A stretch of DNA of 64,000 nt from Chryseobacterium cucumeris (GCF_016775705.1 NZ_CP068760.1:186001-250000), one strand, 5' to 3'; positions 51,675 to 60,318 are shown, counted from the stretch's first letter. The notes: generated by a model from the sequence alone, not told the origin. Program-made: numbers and translations.

Positions 51675-53114
51675 ATGAAATTAAGTTTAGCAATTGTTGC
51701 ATTAGCTTTGGCAATTCCTTCTGCCACGTATGCACAAGACTCAACGGCAGTTTCAAAAGGAGAATATCCTAATACATTTTCTTCGGGATCTGCTAATGTT
51801 TCCCCATTCACCAATCAATCTAAAAGATTTAACGATTGGTCTATTTCTGCCGGGGTGGGTGTTCCACTTCTTCAGTCTGCGGATTTAACCTCTATCAAAA
51901 ATGGTAACGGTAAAAACCTTTTTGGATATTCAGCGTATGTAAGTATTGATAAAGCGATTACCCATGCTTTTGGGATCAATTTACAGTATGACAGAGGTGA
52001 AACCAGACAAGGATGGTTCAATACTAAAAATTCAGCACCGGATGCAACAGCAGTAGGAGCAAGAACTCAGTATGATGCGATCTCTATCTTAGGAGATATT
52101 AACTTCTCAAACCTGTTAAGAAGAGTTGACAACCATTCTCCTTACAGATGGGCACTTCACGGATATGCTGGTATCGGTACTATTGCGTACAGAGCATATC
52201 AGAAAGACGGAAGCAACAGACAGAGATTGATGACTGAAATCAAACCTTTCGAATTAGGTTCTATGTTTATGCAGGCTGGTACAGGTCTGAAGTTCAAAGT
52301 GAACAGAAGAATCGATATTGAAGGTAGATTAATGTATGTGGTAACCGGTGATGATGAATTTGATGGAGGAGGTGATAAATACAGCGCTATCAACAAGCGT
52401 TCAGAGCAGGTTTCAGACAACTTCTTCAATGCTACTTTAGGTCTTTCTGTTAAACTTGGAAAACATGAATCTCACTTAATGTGGCATGACCCGCTTCAGG
52501 AAATCTATTATAAACTTGATGTGCTGGCTAACAAAAACCAGGATATTGAAGTATGTAAAAAAGGAGATGCTGATAACGACGGGGTATGCGACGATTGGGA
52601 CAGACAGCTTGATACTCCTGCAGGAGCAAGAGTGGATGGTGCCGGAGTTGCGCTTGACACTGACTTAGACGGTGTAATTGACCTTTACGATAAGTGTGTA
52701 ACTGTTCCGGGACCTGTTGAAAACAACGGATGCCCTGTAGCAACAACAGGACCTGTAGTAGAAACAGAAACTAAATTGGAAGGAATTGAGTTTGATTTGA
52801 ATTCTGACAGAATTTTACCTTCAAATACTCCAATTTTAAATAATGCAGTAAACTATATTAATTCTTCAAATGGTTCTTACAATGTAATCGGAGCTACAGA
52901 TACAAGAGGTACTGATGCTTACAACCAGAAACTATCTGAAAGAAGAGCAAACAACGTTAAGAACTATCTGATCAAAAATGGTGTTCAGACAGGTAAACTA
53001 CAGGCTATAGGAAAAGGTGAAAAAGACCTTAAATATCCTGAATGTGAACCGGCAACGAAGTGCCCTGAATGGAAAAACAGAGCCAACAGAAGAGTATACT
53101 TCGAAGCTAAATAA
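51675..53114 (+). CDS. OmpA-family outer-membrane protein
   Basis: A 479-residue paralogue with a signal peptide (IVALALAIPSATYAQ), a beta-barrel-like part, a calcium-type TSP3 region and a C-terminal OmpA domain (IEFDLNSDRILPSNTPILNN, VIGATDTRGTDAYNQKLSER, RANNVKNYLIKNGVQTGKLQ) with the TD Asp and an Arg for peptidoglycan contact, ending in KNRANRRVYFEAK. Up to the sequence ENNGCPV it is almost identical to the second paralogue, but its OmpA domain is quite different, as if a shared front had been joined to two different ends, or the front had been homogenised by gene conversion. It has its own promoter (51565-51596) and terminator. Confidence 0.93.
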   Translation: MKLSLAIVALALAIPSATYAQDSTAVSKGEYPNTFSSGSANVSPFTNQSKRFNDWSISAGVGVPLLQSADLTSIKNGNGKNLFGYSAYVSIDKAITHAFGINLQYDRGETRQGWFNTKNSAPDATAVGARTQYDAISILGDINFSNLLRRVDNHSPYRWALHGYAGIGTIAYRAYQKDGSNRQRLMTEIKPFELGSMFMQAGTGLKFKVNRRIDIEGRLMYVVTGDDEFDGGGDKYSAINKRSEQVSDNFFNATLGLSVKLGKHESHLMWHDPLQEIYYKLDVLANKNQDIEVCKKGDADNDGVCDDWDRQLDTPAGARVDGAGVALDTDLDGVIDLYDKCVTVPGPVENNGCPVATTGPVVETETKLEGIEFDLNSDRILPSNTPILNNAVNYINSSNGSYNVIGATDTRGTDAYNQKLSERRANNVKNYLIKNGVQTGKLQAIGKGEKDLKYPECEPATKCPEWKNRANRRVYFEAK

Positions 53115-53134
53115 TAAACATATTGATACATTAT

Positions 53135-53165
53135 ATGAAAGTCACGCCCTGCGTGACTTTTTTTG
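53135..53165 (+). terminator. terminator after the third OmpA paralogue
   Basis: AAAGTCACGC pairs with GCGTGACTTT around CCT, followed by TTTTTG. Confidence 0.85.
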
Positions 53166-53180
53166 TCCTAATTCTTTCCT

Positions 53181-53188
53181 TATTTTTA
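53181..53188 (+). promoter_or_regulatory. -7-like box of recQ (leaderless start)
   Basis: TATTTTTA differs from TAnnTTTG at one position and ends 4 nt before the ATG at 53193. A TTG lies 15 bp upstream, slightly closer than usual. Confidence 0.4.
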
Positions 53189-53192
53189 CAAC

Positions 53193-55100
53193 ATGATTTC
53201 TCCGCAGGATTTTCAAAAGCTAAAATATGATACTCTTAAGTATTTCTGGGGTTATACCGACTTCAGAGATTCTCAGGAAGAAATTATCAATGCTGTAATC
53301 AATGAAAAAGACACCCTGGTTCTCTTACCTACAGGAGCAGGAAAGTCTTTATGTTATCAATTACCAGCCTTACTGAAAGAAGGAACCTGCCTTGTTGTTT
53401 CTCCTTTGCTGGCATTGATGAAAGACCAGGTTAATCAGCTTAAAGCGCGTGGTATAGAAGCAGAATATCTTTCCTCCGAATTGGATGAATATGATGCTGA
53501 AGCCATTTATGACCGCTGTAAAGAAGGACTTACCAAGCTGCTCTATGTTTCTCCTGAAAGGCTTACCAATACTCAGTTTATTCAAAATATGGAAGAAATA
53601 CAGCTATCCTTCATTGCCGTTGATGAAGCACACTGTATTTCAGAATGGGGACAGGATTTCAGGCCCAGCTACCAGAATATAAAAGGATTCAGAAATAATA
53701 ACCCGGAGATTCCCTGCCTTGCCTTGACTGCAACTGCAACTCCGAAAGTGCTGGAAGAAATTAAAAATAAACTGGAACTGAAAAATCCTTTTGTTTTTCA
53801 AAAGAGTTTCAAAAGAGAGAATATTAAAATCTTTACAGATGAAGTATCTGATAAATTTCAACGTGTTTTTGATATTCTAAAATACAGCAATGATTCCGGA
53901 ATTGTTTACGTAAGAACAAGAAAAGAAGCTGAACTGCTGGCAGAATTTCTAAAGAAAAATCAACTGAAAAATGTAGATTATTTTCATGCCGGTCTCACAA
54001 CCAAAGAAAAGAATGCAAGACAGAATCTTTGGAATAACAGTGACAATCACGTTCTTATTTCTACCAATGCCTTTGGAATGGGTATTGACAAAGATAATGT
54101 CCGTTTTGTCATTCATTATTCTCCCGCTGCATCCCTTGAAAACTATTATCAGGAAATCGGAAGAGCCGGAAGAGATGGCAAAGACAGTTTTGCCTTCATG
54201 CTCTGGAACAAACAGGAACTATTGAATTTTGATCAGGTTTTAAAAAACCAGACTCCCAACAAAGCTGAGTTTTTGAAAATCGTTAGTTATCTCTACTCTA
54301 TTTTTCAGGTAGCTGAATTTGAACTTCCGGAAAAGACATTTCAACTGAATCATCTCAGTATACAGAATTTTACAAAACTATCGAAGGCCAAGATCAACAA
54401 TGTACTCAATTTTCTGCACAATCAGGAAATTGTTTACTACAATGATAACAAAAGTCTGTCTTCGCTCGAACTTTTTATTAAAGCTGATGAGATTGACCAG
54501 TTGCCACAAAAAGATGGCCATTTCATAGAACTCCTTTTCCGTACCATATCAGGAATTACTACGCACAAAGTTATGTTCAGCGAACAGCAGGTCAGCAACA
54601 AAATCAATATCAGTGTTCCTTTAATCAAGGAACGTCTGAAAGAGCTGCAGCAAAAGAATTACCTTGAATATATTGACGGAGCATTAGCCAGTATTAAATT
54701 CCTCAAACCCCGTGATGAAAGAGCTGTGAACAGCGCTTACTGGAAATTATTTGAACATATTCAGAGGAATAAAATCCAGAAATGGGAAGAGATGAAGTTT
54801 TACGTAGAAAATAACGACTACTGTAAAATGAAACTAATTCTTGCTTACTTTGGTGAAAAAAATTCAAAAAACTGTGGACAGTGCTCTGTCTGCGAAAAAA
54901 ATAAGCAGTCTATCTTTGGGAAAAATATTTCCCAGCAGATCATTAATTTATTAGCTAAAAAATCGGCTACTATTGAAGAACTGTCTATCCAGCTCAGCTA
55001 TCATTCCAAAGAAAATATACTGGAGAATCTGATTTTTCTTTTGGATTCAGGAAAGGTAAGAATGCTGAATTTCAGAACGTATGCGCTGAATCATGAGTAA
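53193..55100 (+). CDS. RecQ-family ATP-dependent DNA helicase
   Basis: A 635-residue 3'-5' DNA helicase for recombination and replication-fork repair. Motifs: FRDSQEEIINAVI (motif 0), Walker A LPTGAGKSLCYQLPALL (K51), DEAHCIS (motif II), ALTATATPKV, STNAFGMGIDKDNVRFVIHY, YYQEIGRAGRDG (motif VI), and a zinc cluster with Cys in CKMKLILAYFGEKNSKNCGQ and CSVCEKN. A winged-helix region follows (about 569-635) and no HRDC domain is present. The aromatic-rich loop reads SEWGQDFRPSY, with Gln154 where E. coli RecQ has His. A short-repeat array overlaps the stop codon. The start is supported by a -7-like box 4 nt before it. Confidence 0.92.
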   Translation: MISPQDFQKLKYDTLKYFWGYTDFRDSQEEIINAVINEKDTLVLLPTGAGKSLCYQLPALLKEGTCLVVSPLLALMKDQVNQLKARGIEAEYLSSELDEYDAEAIYDRCKEGLTKLLYVSPERLTNTQFIQNMEEIQLSFIAVDEAHCISEWGQDFRPSYQNIKGFRNNNPEIPCLALTATATPKVLEEIKNKLELKNPFVFQKSFKRENIKIFTDEVSDKFQRVFDILKYSNDSGIVYVRTRKEAELLAEFLKKNQLKNVDYFHAGLTTKEKNARQNLWNNSDNHVLISTNAFGMGIDKDNVRFVIHYSPAASLENYYQEIGRAGRDGKDSFAFMLWNKQELLNFDQVLKNQTPNKAEFLKIVSYLYSIFQVAEFELPEKTFQLNHLSIQNFTKLSKAKINNVLNFLHNQEIVYYNDNKSLSSLELFIKADEIDQLPQKDGHFIELLFRTISGITTHKVMFSEQQVSNKINISVPLIKERLKELQQKNYLEYIDGALASIKFLKPRDERAVNSAYWKLFEHIQRNKIQKWEEMKFYVENNDYCKMKLILAYFGEKNSKNCGQCSVCEKNKQSIFGKNISQQIINLLAKKSATIEELSIQLSYHSKENILENLIFLLDSGKVRMLNFRTYALNHE

Positions 55101-55134
55101 TGAGTAATATGCAATGAGCAATGAGCAATGATTG
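55093..55134. repeat. heptamer array overlapping the recQ stop
   Basis: Units ATGAGTA, ATGAGTA, ATATGCA, ATGAGCA, ATGAGCA, ATGATTG run in 7-nt steps. The recQ stop TAA (55098-55100) spans the junction of the first two units. Confidence 0.85.
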
Positions 55135-55235
55135 ATAAATATTATGACCCTCAACCTGCCTAAATCTCAAAGCTCATACTCTAAAACTCTCCTACCTTCA
55201 AACCCTGATATTTTCCGACTCTCAGATCAAAAACT

Positions 55236-55243
55236 TATCTTTG
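55236..55243 (+). promoter_or_regulatory. -7 box of fmt (leaderless start)
   Basis: TATCTTTG matches TAnnTTTG exactly and ends 4 nt before the ATG at 55248. Confidence 0.6.
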
Positions 55244-55247
55244 CATT

Positions 55248-56195
55248 ATGAAATCATTGAAAGTCGTTTTTTTAGGAACTCCTGAGTTTGCAAAAACCTC
55301 TTTGGAGGCCATCCACCAATCTCACCATCAGGTAGTAGGTGTTGTAACTGTAGCTGATAAGGCAAGCGGACGCGGACAGAAAATTCACCAGTCACCGGTA
55401 AAAATCTATGCAGAAGAAAATAATATTCCTGTTTTTCAGCCAGAAAAGTTGAGAAACCCTGAATTCCTGGAAGAACTTAGGAAACTGGATGCTGATGTTT
55501 TTGTAGTGGTTGCCTTCAGAATGATGCCTAAAGTGCTTTTTGAGATGCCTAAAATGGGAACTTTCAATCTTCATGCTTCACTGCTTCCTGATTACAGAGG
55601 TGCTGCACCCATCAATTATGCTGTAATCAACGGAGAAGAAAAAACCGGAGCAACTACATTCTTTATTAATGAAAAAATTGACGAAGGAAATATTCTTCTT
55701 CAGCAGGAAATGGAAATTTTACCGGATGAAAATGCAGGAAGCCTTCATGACCGACTCATGGAAATGGGCTCAGGCCTTGTGGTTAAGACATTGGATGGTC
55801 TTGCCGAAAATGCTATTGAAGAAAAACCTCAGCCCCATGTAGAACATCCTAAAAATGCTTATAAAATTTTCAAGGAAGATACGAGGATTAATTGGGAACA
55901 GCCTTCAAAAACTATTCATCAGTTTATTCTGGGAATGTCTCCTTATCCTGCAGCCTTCACTACTTTAAAGATTGACAACGAAGAAAAAGGATTAAAAATA
56001 TTCGGGGGTAAATTTGAACTTTCTGATCACGGAAAACCAGCCGGAACGCTGGATATTTCAAAAAATGAATTTAAAATTTACACTCAGGACGGGATCTACT
56101 ACCCTCTTGAACTTCAACTGGAAGGTAAAAAAAGAATGATGGTAAAAGATTTTCTGAATGGCTTCCGAAACTTTGACGGAATTACATTAAGCTAA
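55248..56195 (+). CDS. fmt: methionyl-tRNA formyltransferase Fmt
   Basis: A 315-residue enzyme that formylates initiator Met-tRNA using 10-formyl-tetrahydrofolate. Motifs: VVFLGTPEFAKTSLEAI, VADKASGRGQKIHQSPVKIY, the active-site segment TFNLHASLLPDYRGAAPINY (Asn, His) and the later Asp in KIDEGNIL, then the C-terminal domain (EDTRINWEQPSKTIHQFILG, YPLELQLEGKKRMMVKDFLN). The ATG at 55248 lies 4 nt from the exact -7 box TATCTTTG, so the message is probably leaderless, interesting for the enzyme that makes the initiator. A terminator follows the stop. Confidence 0.96.
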   Translation: MKSLKVVFLGTPEFAKTSLEAIHQSHHQVVGVVTVADKASGRGQKIHQSPVKIYAEENNIPVFQPEKLRNPEFLEELRKLDADVFVVVAFRMMPKVLFEMPKMGTFNLHASLLPDYRGAAPINYAVINGEEKTGATTFFINEKIDEGNILLQQEMEILPDENAGSLHDRLMEMGSGLVVKTLDGLAENAIEEKPQPHVEHPKNAYKIFKEDTRINWEQPSKTIHQFILGMSPYPAAFTTLKIDNEEKGLKIFGGKFELSDHGKPAGTLDISKNEFKIYTQDGIYYPLELQLEGKKRMMVKDFLNGFRNFDGITLS

Positions 56196-56218
56196 AATAG
56201 ACTATTATCAAACATAGA

Positions 56219-56265
56219 AAAAGTCCCGAAAACATGTACCAATAAACTTTCGGGACTTTTTATTT
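56219..56265. terminator. bidirectional terminator after fmt
   Basis: AAAAGTCCCGAAA (56219-56231) pairs with TTTCGGGACTTTT (56248-56260), with A-runs and T-runs on either side. It lies between convergent fmt and the Crp-family gene. Confidence 0.85.
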
Positions 56266-56275
56266 TTTTCGGTCA

Positions 56276-56857
56276 TCAGCTTTTACTGACAATTTTCTTT
56301 CGGATTCTGCTTATAAATTCCGGAGTTACTCCCAGATATGCTGCAATCTGAATATTCGTTAAACGGTTGGCTGTCTGTGGATAATCTTTTAAAAACTCAA
56401 CATAACGTTCATCAGAAGGCTTGCTTAGATTATCAATAATTCTACGCTGTAGTGCAATAATTGATTTTTGAAATTTAAGCCTCATTAATCTTTCAACCTC
56501 CGGCATTTCAGTATACAGTTTTTCTTTGTCTTTTTTGGGAATAAGAAGGATTTCACTATCCTCAAGCGCCTGAATATTGAGTTTAGAGGGAATACGGTTC
56601 ACAAAACTATCAATATCGGAGATCCACCAGTTTTCAATTCCAAAATACAATATCTGTTCGGCTGCATTATGATGGGTATGAAAAACTTTAAAACATCCGC
56701 TTACTACAAACCCTTCAAATTCGCAAATTTCACCTTCTTTTAAGAGGAATTCTTTTTTCTTGATTTTCCTTAAACTGAAAGCACTGCAGTATTTCTCCAG
56801 CTTTTCATCTGAAATTTCAATATAGCCCCGGATATGTTTTTTTAAAGATTCAGTCAT
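56276..56857 (-). CDS. Crp/Fnr-family transcriptional regulator
   Basis: A 193-residue regulator with an N-terminal cyclic-nucleotide-binding-like barrel (LRKIKKKEFLLKEGEICEFE, GFVVSGCFKVFHTHHNAAEQ, ILYFGIENWWISDIDSF) and a C-terminal helix-turn-helix (QTANRLTNIQIAAYLGVTPE, FISRIRKKI). The phosphate-binding cassette lacks the ordered Arg-Ser pattern of true CRP, so cAMP binding is doubtful; many such flavobacterial regulators have unknown ligands. No neighbour points clearly to its targets. It ends at a bidirectional terminator. Confidence 0.85.
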   Translation of the reverse strand: MTESLKKHIRGYIEISDEKLEKYCSAFSLRKIKKKEFLLKEGEICEFEGFVVSGCFKVFHTHHNAAEQILYFGIENWWISDIDSFVNRIPSKLNIQALEDSEILLIPKKDKEKLYTEMPEVERLMRLKFQKSIIALQRRIIDNLSKPSDERYVEFLKDYPQTANRLTNIQIAAYLGVTPEFISRIRKKIVSKS

Positions 56858-56872
56858 GGTTTAAAAAATAAA

Positions 56873-56898
56873 AAAGGTTTAGAAAAATCCTAAACCTT
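56873..56898 (-). terminator. terminator of the ribB gene
   Basis: On the minus strand AAGGTTTAG pairs with CTAAACCTT (56874-56882 with 56890-56898), followed by TTTTTTATTT. Confidence 0.8.
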
Positions 56899-56959
56899 AT
56901 ATTTTATATTACAAACAGTCAATTAATGTGAAAACAATTCACTATTGACCATTCATTTT

Positions 56960-58081
56960 TTATAGTTGTACCATCTCCGTAACCTCTACATCATATCCTC
57001 CAACCTGAGGTTTGATATTAGGGTTTTGAGTGATTACTTTAAACTTGTTGATTCCTAAATTCTTAAGGATCTGCGTTCCGATTCCATAATCTCTGTAGTT
57101 GTACGCCAGTGTAGGATGCTGCTCCTGACCGTCCTGATAGTTCAGGAACTGCTGAAGTTTTCTCAATGTATTTTCAGAGTTGGAAACATTGTTGATGAAA
57201 ATAATAGCTCCTTTTCCAGCCTCATTAACCATATTGGTTACTTTTTCCAACAGAGGTTTCTCCCCATTATTTAATCTTGTCAATACATCGAAATAAGAAT
57301 CTGAAGATTGTACTCTTACCAAAACAGGCTCATCTACTGTCCATGTTCCTTTTGTCAATGCAAAGTGGATCTGGTCATTGGAAGTTTCTCTGAAAGCATA
57401 AAAATCAAAATCACCATAATGGGTTTTTACTTTTTTCTCTTCAAGTCTTTCTACAAGATTTCCTTTTTTAAGCTGATAATGGATCAGGTCTTCGATAGAA
57501 ACGATCTTCATATCGTGTTTTTGGGCAAAAGCATGAAGTTCAGGCAGACGGGACATTGTACCGTCTTCGTTCATGATCTCGCAGATCACACCTCCTTCTT
57601 TTAACCCTGCTAAGTTCGTAAGATCGATGGCCGCTTCAGTATGTCCGGCTCTTTTCAATACACCTCCTTTTCTTGCACGAAGCGGGAAAATGTGGCCAGG
57701 TCTCATAAAGTCCGTAGGCTTGGATTTTTCATCCATCAGCGCTAAAATTGTTTTTGCTCTGTCACTTGCAGAAATTCCGGTAGATGTTCCGTTACCCAGA
57801 AGGTCAACTGATACGGTGAAAGCAGTTTCCTTAGGATCGCTGCTTCTGCTTACCATCACTTCAAGTCCAAGCTCATCACATCTTTTTTCAGGAAGCGGCA
57901 TACAGATCAGCCCTCTTCCGTGAAGAGCCATAAAATTGATAATTTCCGGCGTTGTCAGTTCTGCCGCGCAAAGAAAATCACCTTCATTTTCTCTGTCTTC
58001 ATCATCTACTACTATGATTATTTTACCATTTCTAAGGTCTTCGATAGCCTCTGGAATAGTATTTAATTTAATATCGGACAT
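56960..58081 (-). CDS. ribB: 3,4-dihydroxy-2-butanone-4-phosphate synthase with degenerate GTP cyclohydrolase II domain
   Basis: A 373-residue fusion-type riboflavin synthesis protein. The N-terminal RibB half, which turns ribulose 5-phosphate into dihydroxybutanone phosphate, is intact (VDDEDRENEGDFLCAAE, HGRGLICMPL, MRPGHIFPLRARKGGVLKRA with GHTEAAIDLTNLAG, and GVICEIMNEDGTMSRL). The C-terminal half is shaped like RibA but lacks its zinc cysteines: the usual VRVHSECxTGD...CDC region reads LVRVQSSDSYFDVLTRLNNG, and RQEGRGIGL reads INNVSNSEN. Only the RDYGIGTQIL end is kept. The second domain is thus likely inactive as a cyclohydrolase, and another ribA should exist elsewhere. The promoter is TTG-N21-TATCTTTG at 58100-58131. 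Confidence 0.92.
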   Translation of the reverse strand: MSDIKLNTIPEAIEDLRNGKIIIVVDDEDRENEGDFLCAAELTTPEIINFMALHGRGLICMPLPEKRCDELGLEVMVSRSSDPKETAFTVSVDLLGNGTSTGISASDRAKTILALMDEKSKPTDFMRPGHIFPLRARKGGVLKRAGHTEAAIDLTNLAGLKEGGVICEIMNEDGTMSRLPELHAFAQKHDMKIVSIEDLIHYQLKKGNLVERLEEKKVKTHYGDFDFYAFRETSNDQIHFALTKGTWTVDEPVLVRVQSSDSYFDVLTRLNNGEKPLLEKVTNMVNEAGKGAIIFINNVSNSENTLRKLQQFLNYQDGQEQHPTLAYNYRDYGIGTQILKNLGINKFKVITQNPNIKPQVGGYDVEVTEMVQL

Positions 58082-58099
58082 TTTTACTTTTTATTTGTG

Positions 58100-58131
58100 C
58101 AAAGATACTCATAAAAATAAGCATCTGCCAA
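58100..58131 (-). promoter_or_regulatory. promoter of ribB
   Basis: TTG (58131-58129), 21 bp, TATCTTTG (58107-58100) on the minus strand match the flavobacterial consensus; the ATG is 18 nt downstream. Confidence 0.6.
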
Positions 58132-58149
58132 TTAATTATGTATGGTTTA

Positions 58150-59154
58150 TTACGCTTTGGATAAAGAGTCTGCAGCCTCTCTGAAAATCTCGTAAGATCT
58201 CAATCTTTTCTGATGATCGTAGATATGTGAATTGATCATCAGTTCATCCACCTGGAATCTTTCCTGGAAATCTTTAAGCTTTTCCTGAACTTCAGCCTTA
58301 TCTCCGATAAAAGTATATCTCAGTTTCTGTAAAACCATAGATTTTTCCATTGGCGACCAGATTTCATCCATATCATCCACGGGTGGAGCAAAAGGTTTTC
58401 TGTCGTTTCTTACAATATTGATGAATGCCTGGAATAAAGTGGTGGAAATTTTATGAGCTTCCTCAGAAGTTTCAGCCGCTACCCCATTTACACACGCAAT
58501 GATATAAGGTTTATCCAGATATTTTGACGGTTCGAAATGTTCTCTGTATATTTTAAAAGCCATTTCCATCTGCTCAGGTGCAAAATGTCCCGCAAATGCA
58601 TAAGGCAGCCCTAGTTCTGCAGCCAGCCATGCACTGTCTGTACTTGACCCCAGAATATATAGCGGAATATCCAATCCTTCTCCCGGAATGGCACGAACCA
58701 TCGCCTCTGAATTTTCTTTTGAAAAATATCTTTGAAGTTCGAGGATCTGTCTTGGAAACTGTTCATTGATGATGGCTGGATTCCTTCCCAACGCTTGTGC
58801 TGTCAAGCCATCTGTTCCCGGAGCTCTTCCTAATCCAAGGTCAATCCTTCCCGGAAACAGAGATTCCAGAGTACCAAATTGTTCTGCAATGATCAGAGAA
58901 CTGTGGTTAGGAAGCATAATTCCTCCTGAACCTACTCTGATTGTTTTCGTTCCATTGGCAATGAAACCAATTAAAACAGAAGTTGCAGAGCTTGCAATAC
59001 TTTCCATATTGTGGTGTTCTGCCAGCCAGAATCTTTTATAATTTAAATTTTCAGCGTGATTAGCTAGTGATAAGCTGTCCTGAAAAGTATCATGAATGCT
59101 TTTACCTTGCTTTACCGGGGCAAGATCTAAAACAGAAATTTCAAAATTTTTCAT
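58150..59154 (-). CDS. luciferase-like (LLM) flavin-dependent monooxygenase
   Basis: A 334-residue TIM-barrel oxidoreductase of the LLM class, MsnO8-like. Recognised by [60 protein letters not shown] and [20 protein letters not shown] with [19 protein letters not shown]. It should use reduced FMN and oxygen; the substrate is unknown. It ends 50 bp upstream of the ribB promoter region. A -7 box (TAAATTTG, 59193-59200) lies 38 nt before the ATG. The riboflavin-synthesis gene ribB is its downstream neighbour on the same strand, which is suggestive only. Confidence 0.92.
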   Translation of the reverse strand: MKNFEISVLDLAPVKQGKSIHDTFQDSLSLANHAENLNYKRFWLAEHHNMESIASSATSVLIGFIANGTKTIRVGSGGIMLPNHSSLIIAEQFGTLESLFPGRIDLGLGRAPGTDGLTAQALGRNPAIINEQFPRQILELQRYFSKENSEAMVRAIPGEGLDIPLYILGSSTDSAWLAAELGLPYAFAGHFAPEQMEMAFKIYREHFEPSKYLDKPYIIACVNGVAAETSEEAHKISTTLFQAFINIVRNDRKPFAPPVDDMDEIWSPMEKSMVLQKLRYTFIGDKAEVQEKLKDFQERFQVDELMINSHIYDHQKRLRSYEIFREAADSLSKA

Positions 59155-59192
59155 GTTATGATGTTAATTTTTCTTTAATCTGAAAAACAAGG

Positions 59193-59200
59193 CAAATTTA
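59193..59200 (-). promoter_or_regulatory. -7 box of the LLM gene
   Basis: TAAATTTG on the minus strand matches TAnnTTTG. Confidence 0.45.
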
Positions 59201-59415
59201 AAACATAAAAACTGCATTAGTTACTTTTTGTAATTAATAAAAACAATTGCTCAGTTCAGGGAAAAACTATTGGAATGAAAATTTTGCTTACATCGTTTTA
59301 CCTATGTGATCTTAAAATTAAATAATCATATTAAAAAACATATTTTAACAAAAATAATTCAACAAAAAGAGATATATTTATTATATTCGTATACCAAATT
59401 TTTAAAAATTTTAAT

Positions 59416-60264
59416 ATGAACAAAAAAACAAACAGCCTGTTTTATAAGCAGATGTTGACAGGAAAAACTGTCTTTATGAGTTTTCTTATTGCTGCAATAT
59501 TTTCGTCTTGTAGCAAAAACAATGAAGAAATTACTTCTGAAGCTCAAACCAATGCCTTCAACGCAGACAATGTAAAAAAAGGACAATTGAACGGCCAGGA
59601 AATTACCTATGAAAGAAAAAACGGAATGAATTTTTTCCAGGGAGATATTGTTCTTACCGACAAACAATTATCAGAAGGTAATGAAGTTAATAAAGGCGGT
59701 GCAAGCTATTCAAGATGGCCGAATGGTAAAATTTATTATACTATTGCCGGCAATATGGGTTCCATCAATGTTAACAAAATCAACTCTGCCATCAGCGAGT
59801 ACAATAATAAAACGAATACACAGTGGATCTACCGTACCAACCAGGCTAATTATGTGGAATTTATTTTCGGAAGCTCATCAGGATCTGATGGCTGGGCGCA
59901 TATCGGATACCAGGGTGGAAAACAAACTATTTCTTTGGATCAGTATATTTCTGTAGGATCAGTTATCCATGAAATGGGGCATACGGTAGGACTTTATCAT
60001 GAACATACGCGTAAAGACAGAGATCAATACGTAAAAATTCTGTGGAATAATATTCAAAACGGACAGTCTTATAATTTCAATATCTATAATTCCGGAACAG
60101 ATATAGGCCCGTTTAATATTAATTCGGTGATGATGTATTGGCCGACCTCATATTCCAGAAACGGGCTGCCTACGATTACCAGAGCTGACAACAGCAATTT
60201 TACTTATACCAGAACCGGATTTACCACCGGAGATATCAATACCATCAATGCGATGTATCCTTAA
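59416..60264 (+). CDS. M12A astacin-type zinc metalloprotease, lipoprotein
   Basis: A 282-residue protease with a lipoprotein-type signal (SFLIAAIFSSC, Cys32) and an astacin catalytic domain. The zinc motif is HEMGHTVGLYHEH (H185, E186, H189, H195) followed by RKDRDQYV, and the Met-turn is SVMMY (S237 to Y241). The propeptide-like region lies between residues 33 and 95. This matches flavastacin or myroilysin-like enzymes, which cut extracellular proteins, here presumably from the cell surface. A -7-like TATATTCG is at 59382-59389. The gene is monocistronic; its terminator overlaps the end of the helicase gene on the other strand. Confidence 0.93.
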   Translation: MNKKTNSLFYKQMLTGKTVFMSFLIAAIFSSCSKNNEEITSEAQTNAFNADNVKKGQLNGQEITYERKNGMNFFQGDIVLTDKQLSEGNEVNKGGASYSRWPNGKIYYTIAGNMGSINVNKINSAISEYNNKTNTQWIYRTNQANYVEFIFGSSSGSDGWAHIGYQGGKQTISLDQYISVGSVIHEMGHTVGLYHEHTRKDRDQYVKILWNNIQNGQSYNFNIYNSGTDIGPFNINSVMMYWPTSYSRNGLPTITRADNSNFTYTRTGFTTGDINTINAMYP

Positions 60265-60288
60265 ATTTTTAAGAATCGTCTCTCCATA

Positions 60289-60318
60289 AAAAAAGAACTC
60301 TTACGAGTTCTTTTCTTT
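60289..60318. terminator. bidirectional terminator overlapping the helicase stop
   Basis: AAAAGAACTC (60291-60300) pairs with GAGTTCTTTT (60305-60314) around TTAC. The loop contains the helicase stop codon (TAA on the minus strand, 60301-60303), so the hairpin's right arm encodes the last residues of that protein. Confidence 0.8.

Noticed and set aside
58082..58149. FMN riboswitch upstream of ribB
   Set aside because: Only about 18 nt separate the promoter's predicted start and the ATG, and no FMN-aptamer motifs are seen.
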